DNA of 64,000 nucleotides, from NCBI GenBank assembly GCA_963556255.1, contig OY744604.1:95167375-95231374 (forward strand). Reading direction: 5' to 3'. The stretch comes from Allolobophora icterica. Taxonomy: Eukaryota > Annelida > Clitellata > Crassiclitellata > Lumbricidae. Position numbers and translations under genes: made by a program. Within the stretch, counting starts at the first letter, position 1; every line of letters starts with the position of its first letter. This document shows positions 1 through 33,900 of this stretch, piece after piece. A model generated the notes under the pieces. It saw nothing but the letters and a program-made list of their open reading frames with translations, was not told where the DNA came from and made no database searches.

Positions 1-22090
<22,090 letters not shown>

Positions 22091-24390
22091 GAGCAAATAA
22101 AACAAAATGTGCTTAGCGTCAGCCCACAGAATACTAATTGCGTTTCGTAAGTAATGTATTCTCCGATCTAGAACCGGACTGCATCCAGATTTCGGTTGCG
22201 CATTGAATTGCTAATCAAAGTGCTAATATTCCTTCCGGACGCTGTGCTTCCAGTAATCTTATCGCGGTGTCATTACAGGATGTTGACAAAAATATGTTGT
22301 TATTTTAACAGATTTATCATTTTCATATCATAAAGTATGAACGGTTTATCACGTTCGTACATATTGAAGTAATACTGATGTGGTGACAGTAGTGATTGTT
22401 CTGTTACAAACTCTTAAAGATTTGGATCGGAGGCAGTAAAATTTTAATAGGAACATATTACGGTATGTGTACTCGACTTTCCCTCAAAGAGATGGTTATG
22501 TTCAAGTAACAAAGAATTTTAAAGTGATTGTTCGATTGTTTTAAAGCTACTACATGCTGAGGCATGTAACAATTGAAGGGCTTGCCTCAATAACCAGGTA
22601 TGTCGACATACCTGGTTTATGTGAAAAAGTATGCCAGCGTGTTTGGAATGTTGTATTCTATATGCCCTGCAAATTTGGTGCAAATCTGATTATTTTTGAA
22701 TTGGCTTTTGGATAAAAAAGTTTGTCGACATATGGTATTTAGCAGCCGGCAGCATTACTCCAGTGCAATAACCCGGTATGATAACAAAAATTGTCGTTTT
22801 TTCTTGTAATCTTTGAATTTAAACCGGTGCAATAATCAGGTTATTTGACATACCCGGTTATTGTTGTTATTGTTATTATTATTATTATTGAGCACTTCTG
22901 AATGGCCCTCCCGCTAGAAGCGCTTTATAAATATCCGAATACAATACAATACAATACAATATTGTCACTTACTTACTCTACAAATTCACTGATTTTGCGT
23001 TATTTTTTCCTTACTTTAATGTAGTTATGATGACTTACCTTCTTATTGCACGATTAATTTGTACTGTGTGCTAGTCACCATTTGGTGCAAGAATAAGGTA
23101 TGTCGACTAACAGCAGACGATTTTTGCCTAATACTGGGTTATTGAGTGTCAATAACCAGGTATGAAGCAAAATGTCGTGAAAAACACATTAATGTTATCT
23201 TTTGCATTCCATTATGTAACAATTTCGTGAAAGACAGTAATTACTCACATGGTGCTTCAAACAGTTTGTTGATATCTCGTAAATTGGCTTAGATACAACG
23301 GTTTGAAGTGTAAAATCTTTGAAGCCATTTTCCCAAAACTCAAAAAATCCGACATACCTGGTTACTGCTGCAAGCCCTTCAATTGTGTTCTGGTTGATTA
23401 CTGTAATATGTTTGAGGACTTAAGTGAGAAGGAGTTGTATTAATGATCACTAAGACTTAGTTTTATATCCTTTTGTTTGAACTAAGTGCACTTTGCTTTT
23501 GAGAACGTCGTTAAAGTTCATTTCCACGCGGTCTTCGCTTTTTAGTGTTCGCTATGCATTTATGCTAATATTTGTTTGCATCTTAATTTTATTTTCACTT
23601 TAGTTTCAGTAATCACAAAGACTTTCCTGACCTTTTAACTGTTTTCTCTAAGATGCCTAAACATTATCTAAAGATGGATAGATATCTAAAGATATGAAGA
23701 TATCTAAGGACAGAATGATATGTAGATGAAGTTGGAATGATACCTAAAGATGGTGAGATATATTGAGATGGAAAGGTAACTAATGATCAAATAACATTGA
23801 AAGAGATGGAATGATACCTAAAGATGGAATGAAATCTATAGATGGAAAGATACCTTTCCAACTGGTTGCCTAGGGCCAATTTGGAAGATGTTGGTTGTTT
23901 GTTAGTTTTTGTTGTTGTGATAGTCTTATGTTCAGTGAAAAATCTCTGTTTTCGTTTCTATTAAATGAGGCACAAGCAAGGTAGAATTTTAGAATGTATT
24001 TTAGAAAAATATTTTTTATAATGTGGAGAACAGTCGTAGAGTGGATGGTTGAATCGCAAGTCATTGGGAAATCATTTCACGTGTCACTATGTGCTCAGCA
24101 TGTGAGAGAGTCGTGTGATTATTTGAATTTAAGGTACGTTTTCAGTCGACTGTTTATATAACACTGAGTTTCATTTGACACAGAACCATACAATGTGCAA
24201 TAATAACTGTTTGGTTTTGCTTCATATTTGTGTGTGTTTTGGTGATGTGCCAAAAGTAACTGGGGATTTACAATGAAGAAGTTTGCTAAACACCTGTGTG
24301 TGTAGCAGAGTTCTCAGCGTACAGAATGATGTTACTCTTCACTGTGTAACTTGCATGTGTAGTAGTCAATAAAGCACGTAACTGTTATGT
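22091..24390 (+). other. Probable 3' untranslated region of the spectraplakin
   Basis: No credible coding sequence follows the stop. AATAAA signals occur at 22096-22101, only a few bases after the stop, and at 24368-24373 (inside AATAAAGCACGT). The latter is the better end for a long 3' UTR. The stretch contains a TIR element at about 22570-23392 and a run of ACCTAAAGATGGAATGATA-like degenerate repeats at 23655-23860. The boundaries are inferred, not shown. Confidence 0.45.
22570..23392. mobile_element. TIR element (~820 bp) in the spectraplakin 3' UTR
   Basis: Ends TTGAAGGGCTTGCC and GCAAGCCCTTCAA are inverted and sit in an AATT context on both sides. The interior repeats AATAACCAGGTATGTCGACA-like motifs at least six times in both orientations, and contains a trinucleotide-tailed fragment at 22856-22960. 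No coding capacity. Confidence 0.65.
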
Positions 24391-24611
24391 CAGATGGGGA
24401 AGGTATGATTGACGTCAGTGTCATAGGATATGTAGTCACCTTTGTCGGGCCCACACTGCGTTGTTGATGTACATTTCCTAAATTTCCGATTCATACAATG
24501 TAATATATTCTAGCATCACAGACACTGAAAATATATGAACGTGTAATAAGATATTTGAGAATACCTGTTTGGTGTTGTCCTGAGTGTGATGCTTTGTTGT
24601 GGTGGTGTCGT

Positions 24612-25067
24612 CAGGGGCGGCGATCTCGGGGGGGGGGGTTGAGTGGAACAAGTTCCCTCCACCTTTAACAGCGAGGGTGAAACAGTATACAGTTGTCCCC
24701 CGATTTTTAAAGAAACTTTTTGATTGCTATTGTTAAATAATTCCCTAGTGGAAACTTGACCACTGAGACCAGGCAGCCGACACGTCAACACGTTGCCACC
24801 AAAAACTAACAGAAATTAATGAGTTTGTTTATTGTTATTCTGTTTATATTGTTTTGCACTATGTTACTAACTAATAAAATCTAATTAACTTTAAATTTGA
24901 ATTAGTTTGCATGTAATTATACAATTTGATGAAAATATATATCTACCTGCCATTACAAAGTGCCTGCCTCATGCTTTTTTAATGCATTTTTGGGCACGAA
25001 AAAGAATAAATTTTGACCTAGTTCAAAAGTGTCCCCCCCCACCTGTCAAACAAGATCGCCGCCTCTG
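24612..25067. mobile_element. Non-autonomous hAT-type element (456 bp)
   Basis: Ends CAGGGGCGGCGATCT and AGATCGCCGCCTCTG are inverted. Flanks GTGTCGT and GTGTTGT match at 6 of 7 bases. G and C runs follow each end. Confidence 0.75.
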
Positions 25068-25983
25068 GTGTTGTGTTAATTTATTTAAATAATCTCCCTG
25101 TTAGAGCCCTGTGAGGATGTTGAGAATATGCGCATTTCAGTAATTCAATGTTATAATGAGACATTTCTACGTAGTTCCTCAGAACTGTAATAATGTGCTG
25201 ATATACAATTTCATTATGTTCTTCAGTCCTATGTAGAACTAATTGTTGGGTCATTTTGATGGAGATCTAGATGGGCATTCGTTCAGAGGACTGGGTTTCT
25301 CAAAAACAGAATGGCTGTTGGTCATGAAATTACTTCTGCAGACTGTGGAATAACCGTAAAAGAGTTTGAGAGTCTAACGCGGGGCCGTTTTATCCACTAG
25401 GCACAGTAGGCACTGTGCCTAAATGTAAATGTAAATCTCCTAAATTTCTCAGCGCCACACAAAAGCCAAGTTAGGGAGACCAGCTTATCACCGGCGCTAT
25501 ATCAAATCAAGTCCGCAATAGCCATATCCGCCTTATCCGTTCCGGTGACAGGCCAGAGTCCGGGGAGGTCAAGCCGAGGAGACAGCAGGGTGCTACGGTG
25601 GTACTTGCCTAGCAAATTGCCTAGGGCCTACGACACTTTCAAGGGCTTATGAGTAACCAGATCAGTTTGGTTACTTTGGTAACTATATATCCTCTATGCT
25701 TCTCCAATTACTGGTTTATTTCCTATTTCAGACATGGATTCCATCCATAGCTGAATGCAAGATTTCAGCAAAGTTCTCCAATTCATTCAGGGGTTGATCT
25801 AACATGAAGCTAACAACGAAATTGATTAATAAATAGTTATTTCAGTTTTTTTTGGTAGTTTAAATCTGCGACAGTTATTTTAATAAATAGGGAGACCCCT
25901 ATCAATCTCTGGCCATGATTGATAATTGAATGTGATCTTATTTGACCAAATGTTAAAAAATTATAAGTGCCTCTTCAAGAAGC
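25068..25983. other. Intergenic stretch with hAT-like fragment
   Basis: No gene. At 25380-25440 the sequence GGGGCCGTTTTATCC and CTAGGCACAGTAGGCACTG resembles a hAT end, with no partner found. CAAGTTAGGGAGACCAGCTT at about 25463 recurs in similar form near 53378. Confidence 0.45.
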
Positions 25984-26890
25984 ATCAAATCAAATCAAAT
26001 CAAAATGCTTTTATTGTTCACCATAAACATATAGGTATGAAAACAACAAGTATATGTTACATGCAGTGACAATGGGAGTACCCAAAGGAACGAACCGTTC
26101 CGCTAATAGGGCCCCCAAGTTACAATAAATCATTACAACCAGTGGAGCAGTTCGTTAAGTATCGTGTCCATTATTATTTATAGCATCAACAAGACAAACC
26201 AAAACAAAACCCACCCCATCAACCCCAATTGTCAAGCATTGTGTGCCTAAACAGTGAGTATAATCAAACCGCTTCAGACCAGGCCTAACATTTTTTAAGA
26301 TCAATTCAAGCAGTAGAATTGTTTCATAAGCAATATAAACACAGTCCACAGACCCTGTTGAGAATCTCTAACTTCAAAAGTTCAATTGCATAACACACTC
26401 AACACACAGGCCTACACTCCTTCTATCATCCTACCCAAAGCATTAACAACAATTAGGTATGGCTGTTGGCCCTACAAAAGTTGTGCATTCCATAATAAGA
26501 CAGCACATAACCAACCATCACCTAACATTTTGACTAGAAATGGTTTACAATCAAGGAAATCAGTACATAACCGGTTCTTGGCCACTTAATTAAACTCAAT
26601 TGACAGGTCACAGTATCGGTTGATTTTACAGTTACAAGGCATTAAATAAATATGCTTTTAATTTATTTTTAAATTGGTACAATGATGGAAGACTTGTTAA
26701 TTCCAACGGTAACGTGTTCCAAAACGACGGACCATAAGTTCTAATGTTAGATTGTCTGATCTTGGTGTGTATACTAGATAAAATTAAATGATATTTATTA
26801 GAGGAACGTGTCTCATGGTCATGTACTTCAAGATTCTTCCTTAACCATCGATCAAAGCTTTTTGGTAGTAAACCAAAGCATACCTGAATA
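25984..26890 (-). mobile_element. Truncated LINE 3' end, antisense, (TTTGA)n tail
   Basis: On the minus strand the C-terminal LINE motif YGPSFWNTLPLELTSLPSL then FKNKLKAYLF ends at a stop at 26632-26634, followed by about 620 bp of 3' UTR and a pentamer tail at 25984-26003. The G-P-x-x-W-N-x-L-P block marks reverse transcriptase proteins of CR1/L2-like elements; the exact clade is not determined. Confidence 0.75.
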
Positions 26891-26924
26891 GAAATAAGCT
26901 TCTTTCAGATCCTTTGCTTTTTGC

Positions 26925-27372
26925 TTGAAACTCAAGTCAACGATATATCATTGACCCTTTAAAAATAAATAGGCATCAATCGATGGTTAACATTTAACGG
27001 GTTTCTTGGCCTTCTTTAAGTTTTCAGGTAACTGAAATAGTGGTGTCGTGGAGATTCGATTCAATTTTATTGGTTACAAAGAGTTTCGCTTGCATTTGAC
27101 TAAATCTGTTGTTTTCGTTATACTTTAATTATATTTTACTGCTAGTTATTATATTGAAAAGACAAATCAGAAATGCTTGCGATTTATTTTTATAAAATCA
27201 GATTATAATGAATTAAATAACCGTACAGAAGGAATAGAAATGCTGTTATTCGTTAGAGGGAGCTAGTAGCACGTTATGATTCTACCGCAATTCCACGTAG
27301 AATCGCCCTCTGGCGAATGAAGGAGAATTAATTTCGTTTACTGCTGTTATTTCTAACCTCGGTAACATAAGA
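26925..27372. repeat. Dispersed repeat (~450 bp), copy A
   Basis: Shares long near-identical blocks with 43675-44366, for example TTTCTTGGCCTTCTTTAAG, ATAGTGGTGTCGTGGAGATT and TTCGTTAGAGGGAGCTAGTA. Nature unknown. Confidence 0.8.
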
Positions 27373-27544
27373 AGTTGATAAAAAGTTACGTGCGAAGTTG
27401 TCTGAGATTGCAACTGCAACCGACTTCCATTGAATATTGCATTTCTAATTATATAATAATTATTTAATTAATCATTTATTATCATAATAGGGTGTTGGTC
27501 GTAGCTAAATTTTAAAAATTAATTTACTATTTCGCTCCCACAAT

Positions 27545-28356
27545 CACCTTGTCACCTTGTGCTGTCTATTCGTTGAATCCTAGCGACTGTCATGGTCAAC
27601 CTTCTCCATGTGCTCCGATTTCTCGTGGCCTCTCTCAGCTCCGAGATGTTCATCTTCATTGCCTCTTGTATCTCCTCCATCCATCTGCTCCTTGGACGTC
27701 CTCTCCTCCTCCTGCCCTCTCCACACGCCAACATCATCTCCTTTTCCAGCCCATCTGCACGCATCACATGTCCAAAGTATGACATCTTCTGCCTGGCCGC
27801 TCTCTGCCCCAACGTCAAACTCCCTCTTCAGTGTCCTATTTCTTCCAGGATATCCCCGTTAGTTCTCTTCTCAGTCCAAGAAACCCTCAACATCCTCCTC
27901 CAAATCCACATTTCACATGCCTCAATTTTCTTCTCCAATGCCTTGGTTTTTGTCCATGTCTCGCATCCGTAAAGCACCACTGGTAGGATCATTGCTTTAA
28001 CAATTCTTGTCTTCGTTCCCAAACTCACTGATTTGTCCTTCCATATTTTTTTCTAGTCCCTGCATTGCCGTCTTCCCCAGTGTAATTCTCCGTCGTATTT
28101 CTCGTTCGCATCCACCTTCACTCTCCACCATGGCCCCCAAGAAACAGAAGCTTGATACCACCTCTATCTCCTCCCCATCTACTTCAAAATACCTCCACTT
28201 CTCAGTGGTCATTATCTTCGTCTTTTTTATATTGAAGTACATTCCTGCTTTCTCGCTTGCACATTTTAGCCTTCTGATGTTATCCTTCAGTTTCTCCTGT
28301 GTTTCCGCCAGCAGTGTTGTGTCGTCCGCATACCTTAAGTTGTTCACTATCCTTCC
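27545..28356 (-). mobile_element. RTE-type LINE fragment (3' part of reverse transcriptase ORF), broken
   Basis: On the minus strand three frames follow one another: NNLRYADDTTLLAET with EKAGMYFNIKKTKIM, then VLYGCETW and WRRMLRVSW, then SYFGHVMRADGLE and RGRPRSRWMEEI, ending at the stop at 27552. The YADD active site and these blocks match RTE/BovB elements. At least two frameshifts break it. Both ends carry CGCTCCCACAAT (27533-27544 and 28357-28368), read as a 12-bp target duplication. Confidence 0.85.
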
Positions 28357-28481
28357 CGCTCCCACAATACACCCACATAATATATATTTACATGCTTACA
28401 AGTAGGTCCGCATAGGCATGTGAATTTATGTGCATGATCGAGTGCTCTTTGCGTAAATGTCGAAGTGTATCAAGCAAGGTT

Positions 28482-29033
28482 TAGTGGGGCAGCCTGGTGC
28501 AAAATATGAAGGAATTGCTCATTAAAAGACAGAAACATGAAATTTGGTACATAGTATGAACATGTCCTAAAGAAAAATTTTAGCTATAGGGCCATCGCAG
28601 ATTTGCCTCCTGGCTCCAATGGCAGAATGGCCGACCGAAAATAGAGATTTTTCAATATCTCAGCTTCTAGTTCTCTTAGAATCATGATCTTGGTGTCTAA
28701 ACATACATATTTAAGGGCAAGGATACTAATAAAACTAATTGTAATTACTTAGCTACAAGAGAAAAGCTAATTATGGTAGCCGTCTTGAAGTTAAGGTGAC
28801 CTAAAAGGGCAGTCCAGTGCAAAATACGAATCAATTGCTTATTGACTGATAGAAGCATGAAATTTAGTACATAGTATGATCGTGTTCTAAGGAAATGTTT
28901 TAGTTATAGTGCCATCGAAGAATTGTCCCCTGGCCTCAATGGCAGCCATTTTCCAAAATGGCCGACCGAAAATAGAGATTTTTCAATATTGCAGCTTCTA
29001 GTTCACTTAGAATCGTGATCTTGGTGTCTAAAC
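28482..29033 (+). repeat. Tandem pair of ~315-bp repeats, possible ends of a transposon
   Basis: Two related copies begin GGGGCAGCCTGGTGCAAAATA and GGGCAGTCCAGTGCAAAATAC. The second is cut by the 9.7-kb element and resumes at 38758. Both contain ATCTCAGCTTCTAG- or TTGCAGCTTCTAG-type text, like the arms of the transposon at 14708, so they may be its distant relatives. Confidence 0.6.
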
Positions 29034-29719
29034 CATAGGCGCCGACTCCACAGGGGCAACAGGGACGCTCGCCCCAGTACTCGCCAAGGTCCTGGGGCGA
29101 GCGTATACTTTCGCCCCAGTACATTTTTGGCCTTCATATTTACAGTTTCCAAGGGCCCCACGTTTTTAACCAAAGAAATTTCATGCACTTTTCCGTGTGT
29201 GTCTAAGATTCTCTGCAGTCTGGACTAGCCTATATATATGACGGATGCTTCAGATGATATGTATGGTGCACAGGGCCATATGGTGTTTACCTAGGTCACC
29301 GGGTCGCCGGGGTCGGGGTATTTGACCCGGATCGACCACAGTAGAATCGAAAGCCCATGGCAGCTGCTCATGAGCCAGGTTCTCCCTTTCAGGCGTCAAC
29401 CAGTGTGTATGCCTTTTTACGGTACATATATCACTCGGTTCCAGCGCAAAGAAATGGCTGAACTTGTATCTGCCTTGTTCGTCTGCCTTTCGCGCTCTCA
29501 CTCGCTTGCTCACTGGCGCGCGCTCTCTATCTCTCTCTTTCTCTGTCTCTCTCCTGTTTTCTCTCGCTCTGTCTCTGTAGCAGTCTGTCTCTCTCAATGT
29601 CTCTGTACAAGCCTTGCGGCGTATACACACTATAGCCCTACACTGTATACAAACGACTGCATCTTCATTCTTCGGCCTCGTGCATATGTGAATTAAAGTA
29701 GTCTCTCGTTGCCATAAAG

Positions 29720-30606
29720 CAGAGGTGTCAAACCTTTTTCAGTGGCGGGCCAGTGGCATTACTTTCCAGCAAGTGGCGGGCCAAGGTGCCGAAGGCTCCT
29801 GAGCAAAATGTGGTAGGGATCGAGGCTCGGTGAGATAATTTTGCAAAACTAAATCTTAAATGGTACATCTTTTAACATAGAAACAGTCAAATGATGTAGG
29901 GCTTTGTAGGCCTATAAAATTTTAATTTTGATCTTCATTATCAGTCACGAACATCACATAAAACTCATCAAGTCTAAGGTCAATGTATTCTTGTTGGCCT
30001 ATTGTTCATAAATAACTCAAAATTTTCTTATTCTGATTTTTAAAAATTATAATAATCCCTGTCACACGCATAGTAAGCTCGCAATAAAAATTAAGGAGTT
30101 AAGTTTGAATGAAATGTCTTTCCAGTGTACATCAAGGAAACATTTACTCAATTTTACTGATTAATTAGTAACAGTGGCGCTGGAAACTTGACACTGTTTT
30201 CTTTTGACCAGAGTAGGGATGTCATGCTGCATATCTACAGCTAACGCTACTCTGAGATTTTCATGTAGATTTGAGTCAGTCAGACGTGATCTATGTCTTG
30301 TCTTAACAAGAGTCATCTTTGAATATGCTTGTTCGCATAAGTACGAGCTGGCAAACAAACACAATATCCGAGCAGCATGTGATCGTAAATTAAATGAGGA
30401 AAAGTTTCTCTGGGCAGTTGCTGATAAAACATCTTCACTTCTGTACTTGTGAATTTGGTTTTCTATGTATTTGGTATTGACTGTGAAAAATTAAAAAATG
30501 AACACTTATTCTCAAATTTGTTGGTCTTTAGGCATACAGCCGCGGGCCAGAAAAAAATCATCGGCGGGCCAGAAATGGCCCGCGGGCCTGCTCTTTGACA
30601 TCACTG
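29720..30606 (-). mobile_element. hAT relic with C-terminal transposase fragment
   Basis: Ends CAGAGGTGTCAAACC and CTTTGACATCACTG are inverted, next to CGGGCCAG-type blocks typical of one hAT group. A minus-strand frame ending at 30161 encodes SSYLCEQAYSKM, KTRHRSRLTD and LVKRKQCQVS, the hAT dimerisation region known from ZBED/GTF2IRD2-like transposases. Most of the gene is missing. No matching 8-bp flank is visible. Confidence 0.8.
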
Positions 30607-30936
30607 AAGTAGATAGTATACTAGTTAGTAGTGTGGAAAATTTCCACAGAGTTATTAAGTCCACACACTTAGGCTGTTAATACACTGATGACGTAATTTG
30701 ATTGTTAGCTGTACTTGGTGAACTCGTGATTGTTAGGCGGACATGGTCCTAGGACATGGTTCCCGGACAGTGTCCTACGGACAGGGTCTCCCGGACGCAT
30801 ATTAACAATCTCTATACGAATTCGGATATGAATATTCATGTACAATGACGTGCGGCTGTTGATTGGCTGCTGGTTATTATGCATTGTGCGCTGGGCTTAA
30901 TGTTAGTCAAGGTATCATCTATAAGCTAAATCCAAG

Positions 30937-33900
30937 ATGGTGGACAGTGGATACTTTACCGACTTGGCTTTTGAAAGTGAATGTACTGCAAATAATGATA
31001 ACAAAATTGAAATAAGAGCGAAACTAAAATGCGCAGAAGATGTTGACATATGGCTGCGTTCTTACGAGGAATTGTCAGCAACACACTGGATCGTGAGAAA
31101 AACTTATCCGCGGTTGCAGAGACTCCAATTCCGTAAAGACTATGTTTGTCATCATGCTGGATTCAATAAGGTAAGATATAATAATAATAATAATAATCTT
31201 TTCTTTATTAATTCAAACCGACAAACGCAGTAAGATTACATTGAGACATGGCAATACAATTATCAATATCTTAACTAAAATGACGCCTTCATCAGAAGAA
31301 CCACTAGAGTCCATTTTTGACATTTTTCAGTTAACTGTGTCCTGTGATACTTAATGCTATAAAGCATGTATTTACAAGTGTGTTTTTCAGAAAACTCGCG
31401 TCAGTCCAAAGTTACCAATGGTATCCTTTGCATTATTCTTTGGTCAATATTTTTTGGCTTCAAGTTTTTGCTATATTTCAATCGCTCATCCAACTACTAG
31501 TTTGAGCTATATTTTCATCGGCCATCCAACTTCTAGTTTCAGTTATATTTTAATCAGTTATCGCAATTGCCAATAACTACCCACTGTAACAGGTGTACAA
31601 TTAATTAAAATATCTAAACTGCAGTATCACAAAATTTATATGCCTGTTCCGTTTAACTTCTATGCGCATCAAGGGTTTAATAGGGGATAATAAAGCTCTA
31701 AAAGGGGTAGGAAATGAGGTGGACGCTATGAAATGATTAACAGCCACCAGAATTTTAAATAACCTAATCCCTTCAATACTTTTCGTTGTACTGCTTATCG
31801 TGCCAGACTGCAGCCAGAGCGATGCGTGTTACCACATCAAATTCGGCATATTAGTATGCCTGTATCCTTGTGTTTCAGGAGACATCTAGAGGAGGTTGCA
31901 ACAAAAGGGGCTGGTCGAAGAATTGTCAATGTCCGGCAAAGCTGTCGATCATCATTCAATCGTGGACCAGCAAAGACACGTATGCTAAGGTATTATACTT
32001 GGAAGGCGTTGTCATATCTGTTAAACAATACCATTCGTGTATAAGTAGGCTGTCTACTTATAAGTAGCATATAAAACCTGTGCTTAAATCTTTGCACAGG
32101 CTTCCTGTTCAGCTAAGGATCTGTATCAAACTGGGTCATGTTTATAAAACATTGCATGTTAAACAACCAAAATACTCACCACCAGTCCTTATTCAATCTG
32201 ATTGTCTTTCGCTGCTGTTCTTACATGGGACTAAAACTGTTCTCACTGGACCTAAATTTGGAAACTCTCGCTGCTCAGTCACTCCAGTCCATATCATTAT
32301 AAACTTTAAAAAACAAATTTTGAAATTGGTTATAAACAGTTAGTTTGACGAATAGGCTGTATCTCTGTCATGTTAACCTTCTTAAAGGTTGCTAATTGTT
32401 GTTATTATTGTTACTATAAAATGGCTGTATGCTTCAGCAGTTGATTGCAATAACTTGTTGTCCAGTAATTAGCTAAATACTTTGTTTCGCACATTTGGTT
32501 AATGGTGATCATTATTATGATGTTGTAGCGAGAATTGTTGGGCAAGATAACAATAACTGGTCAACATAATCACTCCAGAAGCAATGCCGAAGCTCTGTCC
32601 CTGCTGCCTGCACCTGACAGCCTTAGATCGGTTTTTGAAGGTAAGCATGGTGCTGTGCATTAAAAAGTAAATTAAAAACTAAACAATGCTGAGCTGATAC
32701 AAGGCATTGGTTCCACAACAAATGGTTCACGGACAAATGGTACACCGACAAATGGTTCACGATCTTCCAGCTTCTAGTTTGAGCTATACAGTGATAATTG
32801 TTGTTTCATTCTTTATATTGCACTTGCACTAATTCATGCATGTGAAGAAAAAGTACCTTGAGATTTCGTTGAGATTTCGATTCCACTGCTGACCCTATAG
32901 CCAATTCAGGGTTAATAGGGGAATAGCTAACACTTAATACCCATGGCCGCCCCTCATGCTAACATAAGGGACTGTCCTTCTTAAGTAATAACATGCTGAT
33001 ATGGATGCAAATCATTTTTTTCAGGGTACTTCTTCGACGGCCAGGGCATAAGTGATGGAATGCGGTTTCACGTAGAGAAGATGGAGCTAGCCGACTGTAC
33101 AGAGGCTGACCTGGCTGATTCTACAAAGAATCCCAAATATCGCACAGTCCAGCACTGGTATACACAGTGGCGTTCTAAACACCAAGGACCTCGAACAGGG
33201 GAAGGTGTAATCGACGTAAGTATATTATACATTGTGATCTACTAGTTGGCGCCTGTAGGTGCAAGTTAGGGAAAGATATAGTTTGGAAATCGCAAATACA
33301 GCCGTATTGAGTGGAAAATGCAAGTACAGAGTTCCCACTCTTATAGAAAACATGGAAGTCATGGAAAATCAGGCTCTTTCATTATTGGTCAGAGAAAAAG
33401 TTACTGAGAACAACATTTCTTTGGTTTTCAGTTGTAATGTAACACTGACATGGTAGGTTAGAACAGTAATAATAATAATGTACACTTAAATATGTTTGAT
33501 CACATGTTAGAGATGTCTGCCAACAAGTCAAAGATGTATTTGTCTGTCTTATGCAACTGACTTCTGGGGAATTGCAACAGTGAAATTTATGTAAGTTTGT
33601 GAAGTTGTGTGTCCTACATGAAATGTTATGCCATATGTTTTGGAACTCTTTACTCTGACTTCTTGCAAAAGTACAGCTTCACTTCTTCCTGTATTGCTTT
33701 TAGTATGAGTGCATCAACATGTTCTAGTGTTGCACTGGTGTTTGTATTTGCAGACTCTGAACGATAAACTACCCACCTACACCAGCATGGGCTGCCAAGT
33801 AGTTACAAGCAGAAACCCTTTAGTTGTTGTGATCATTAATCCAGTGATGCATCGAGCTCAGGAGTTGAGCGATGCTTCAGGCATCTGCTTTGTCGACTCT

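Noticed and set aside
27549..28405. Plus-strand Ser/Leu/Pro-rich frames
   Set aside because: They are antisense shadows of the RTE reverse transcriptase relic on the minus strand.
29250..29696. Possible gene with Arg/Glu-rich or Ser/Leu-rich frames
   Set aside because: They come from a CTCTGTCTCT pyrimidine tract in the 9.7-kb element; no family signature.
33709..33753. Upstream extension of the MULE transposase last exon
   Set aside because: The frame is open but lies before a good 3' splice site (TTTGTATTTGCAG), and the joined five-exon model is in phase without it.
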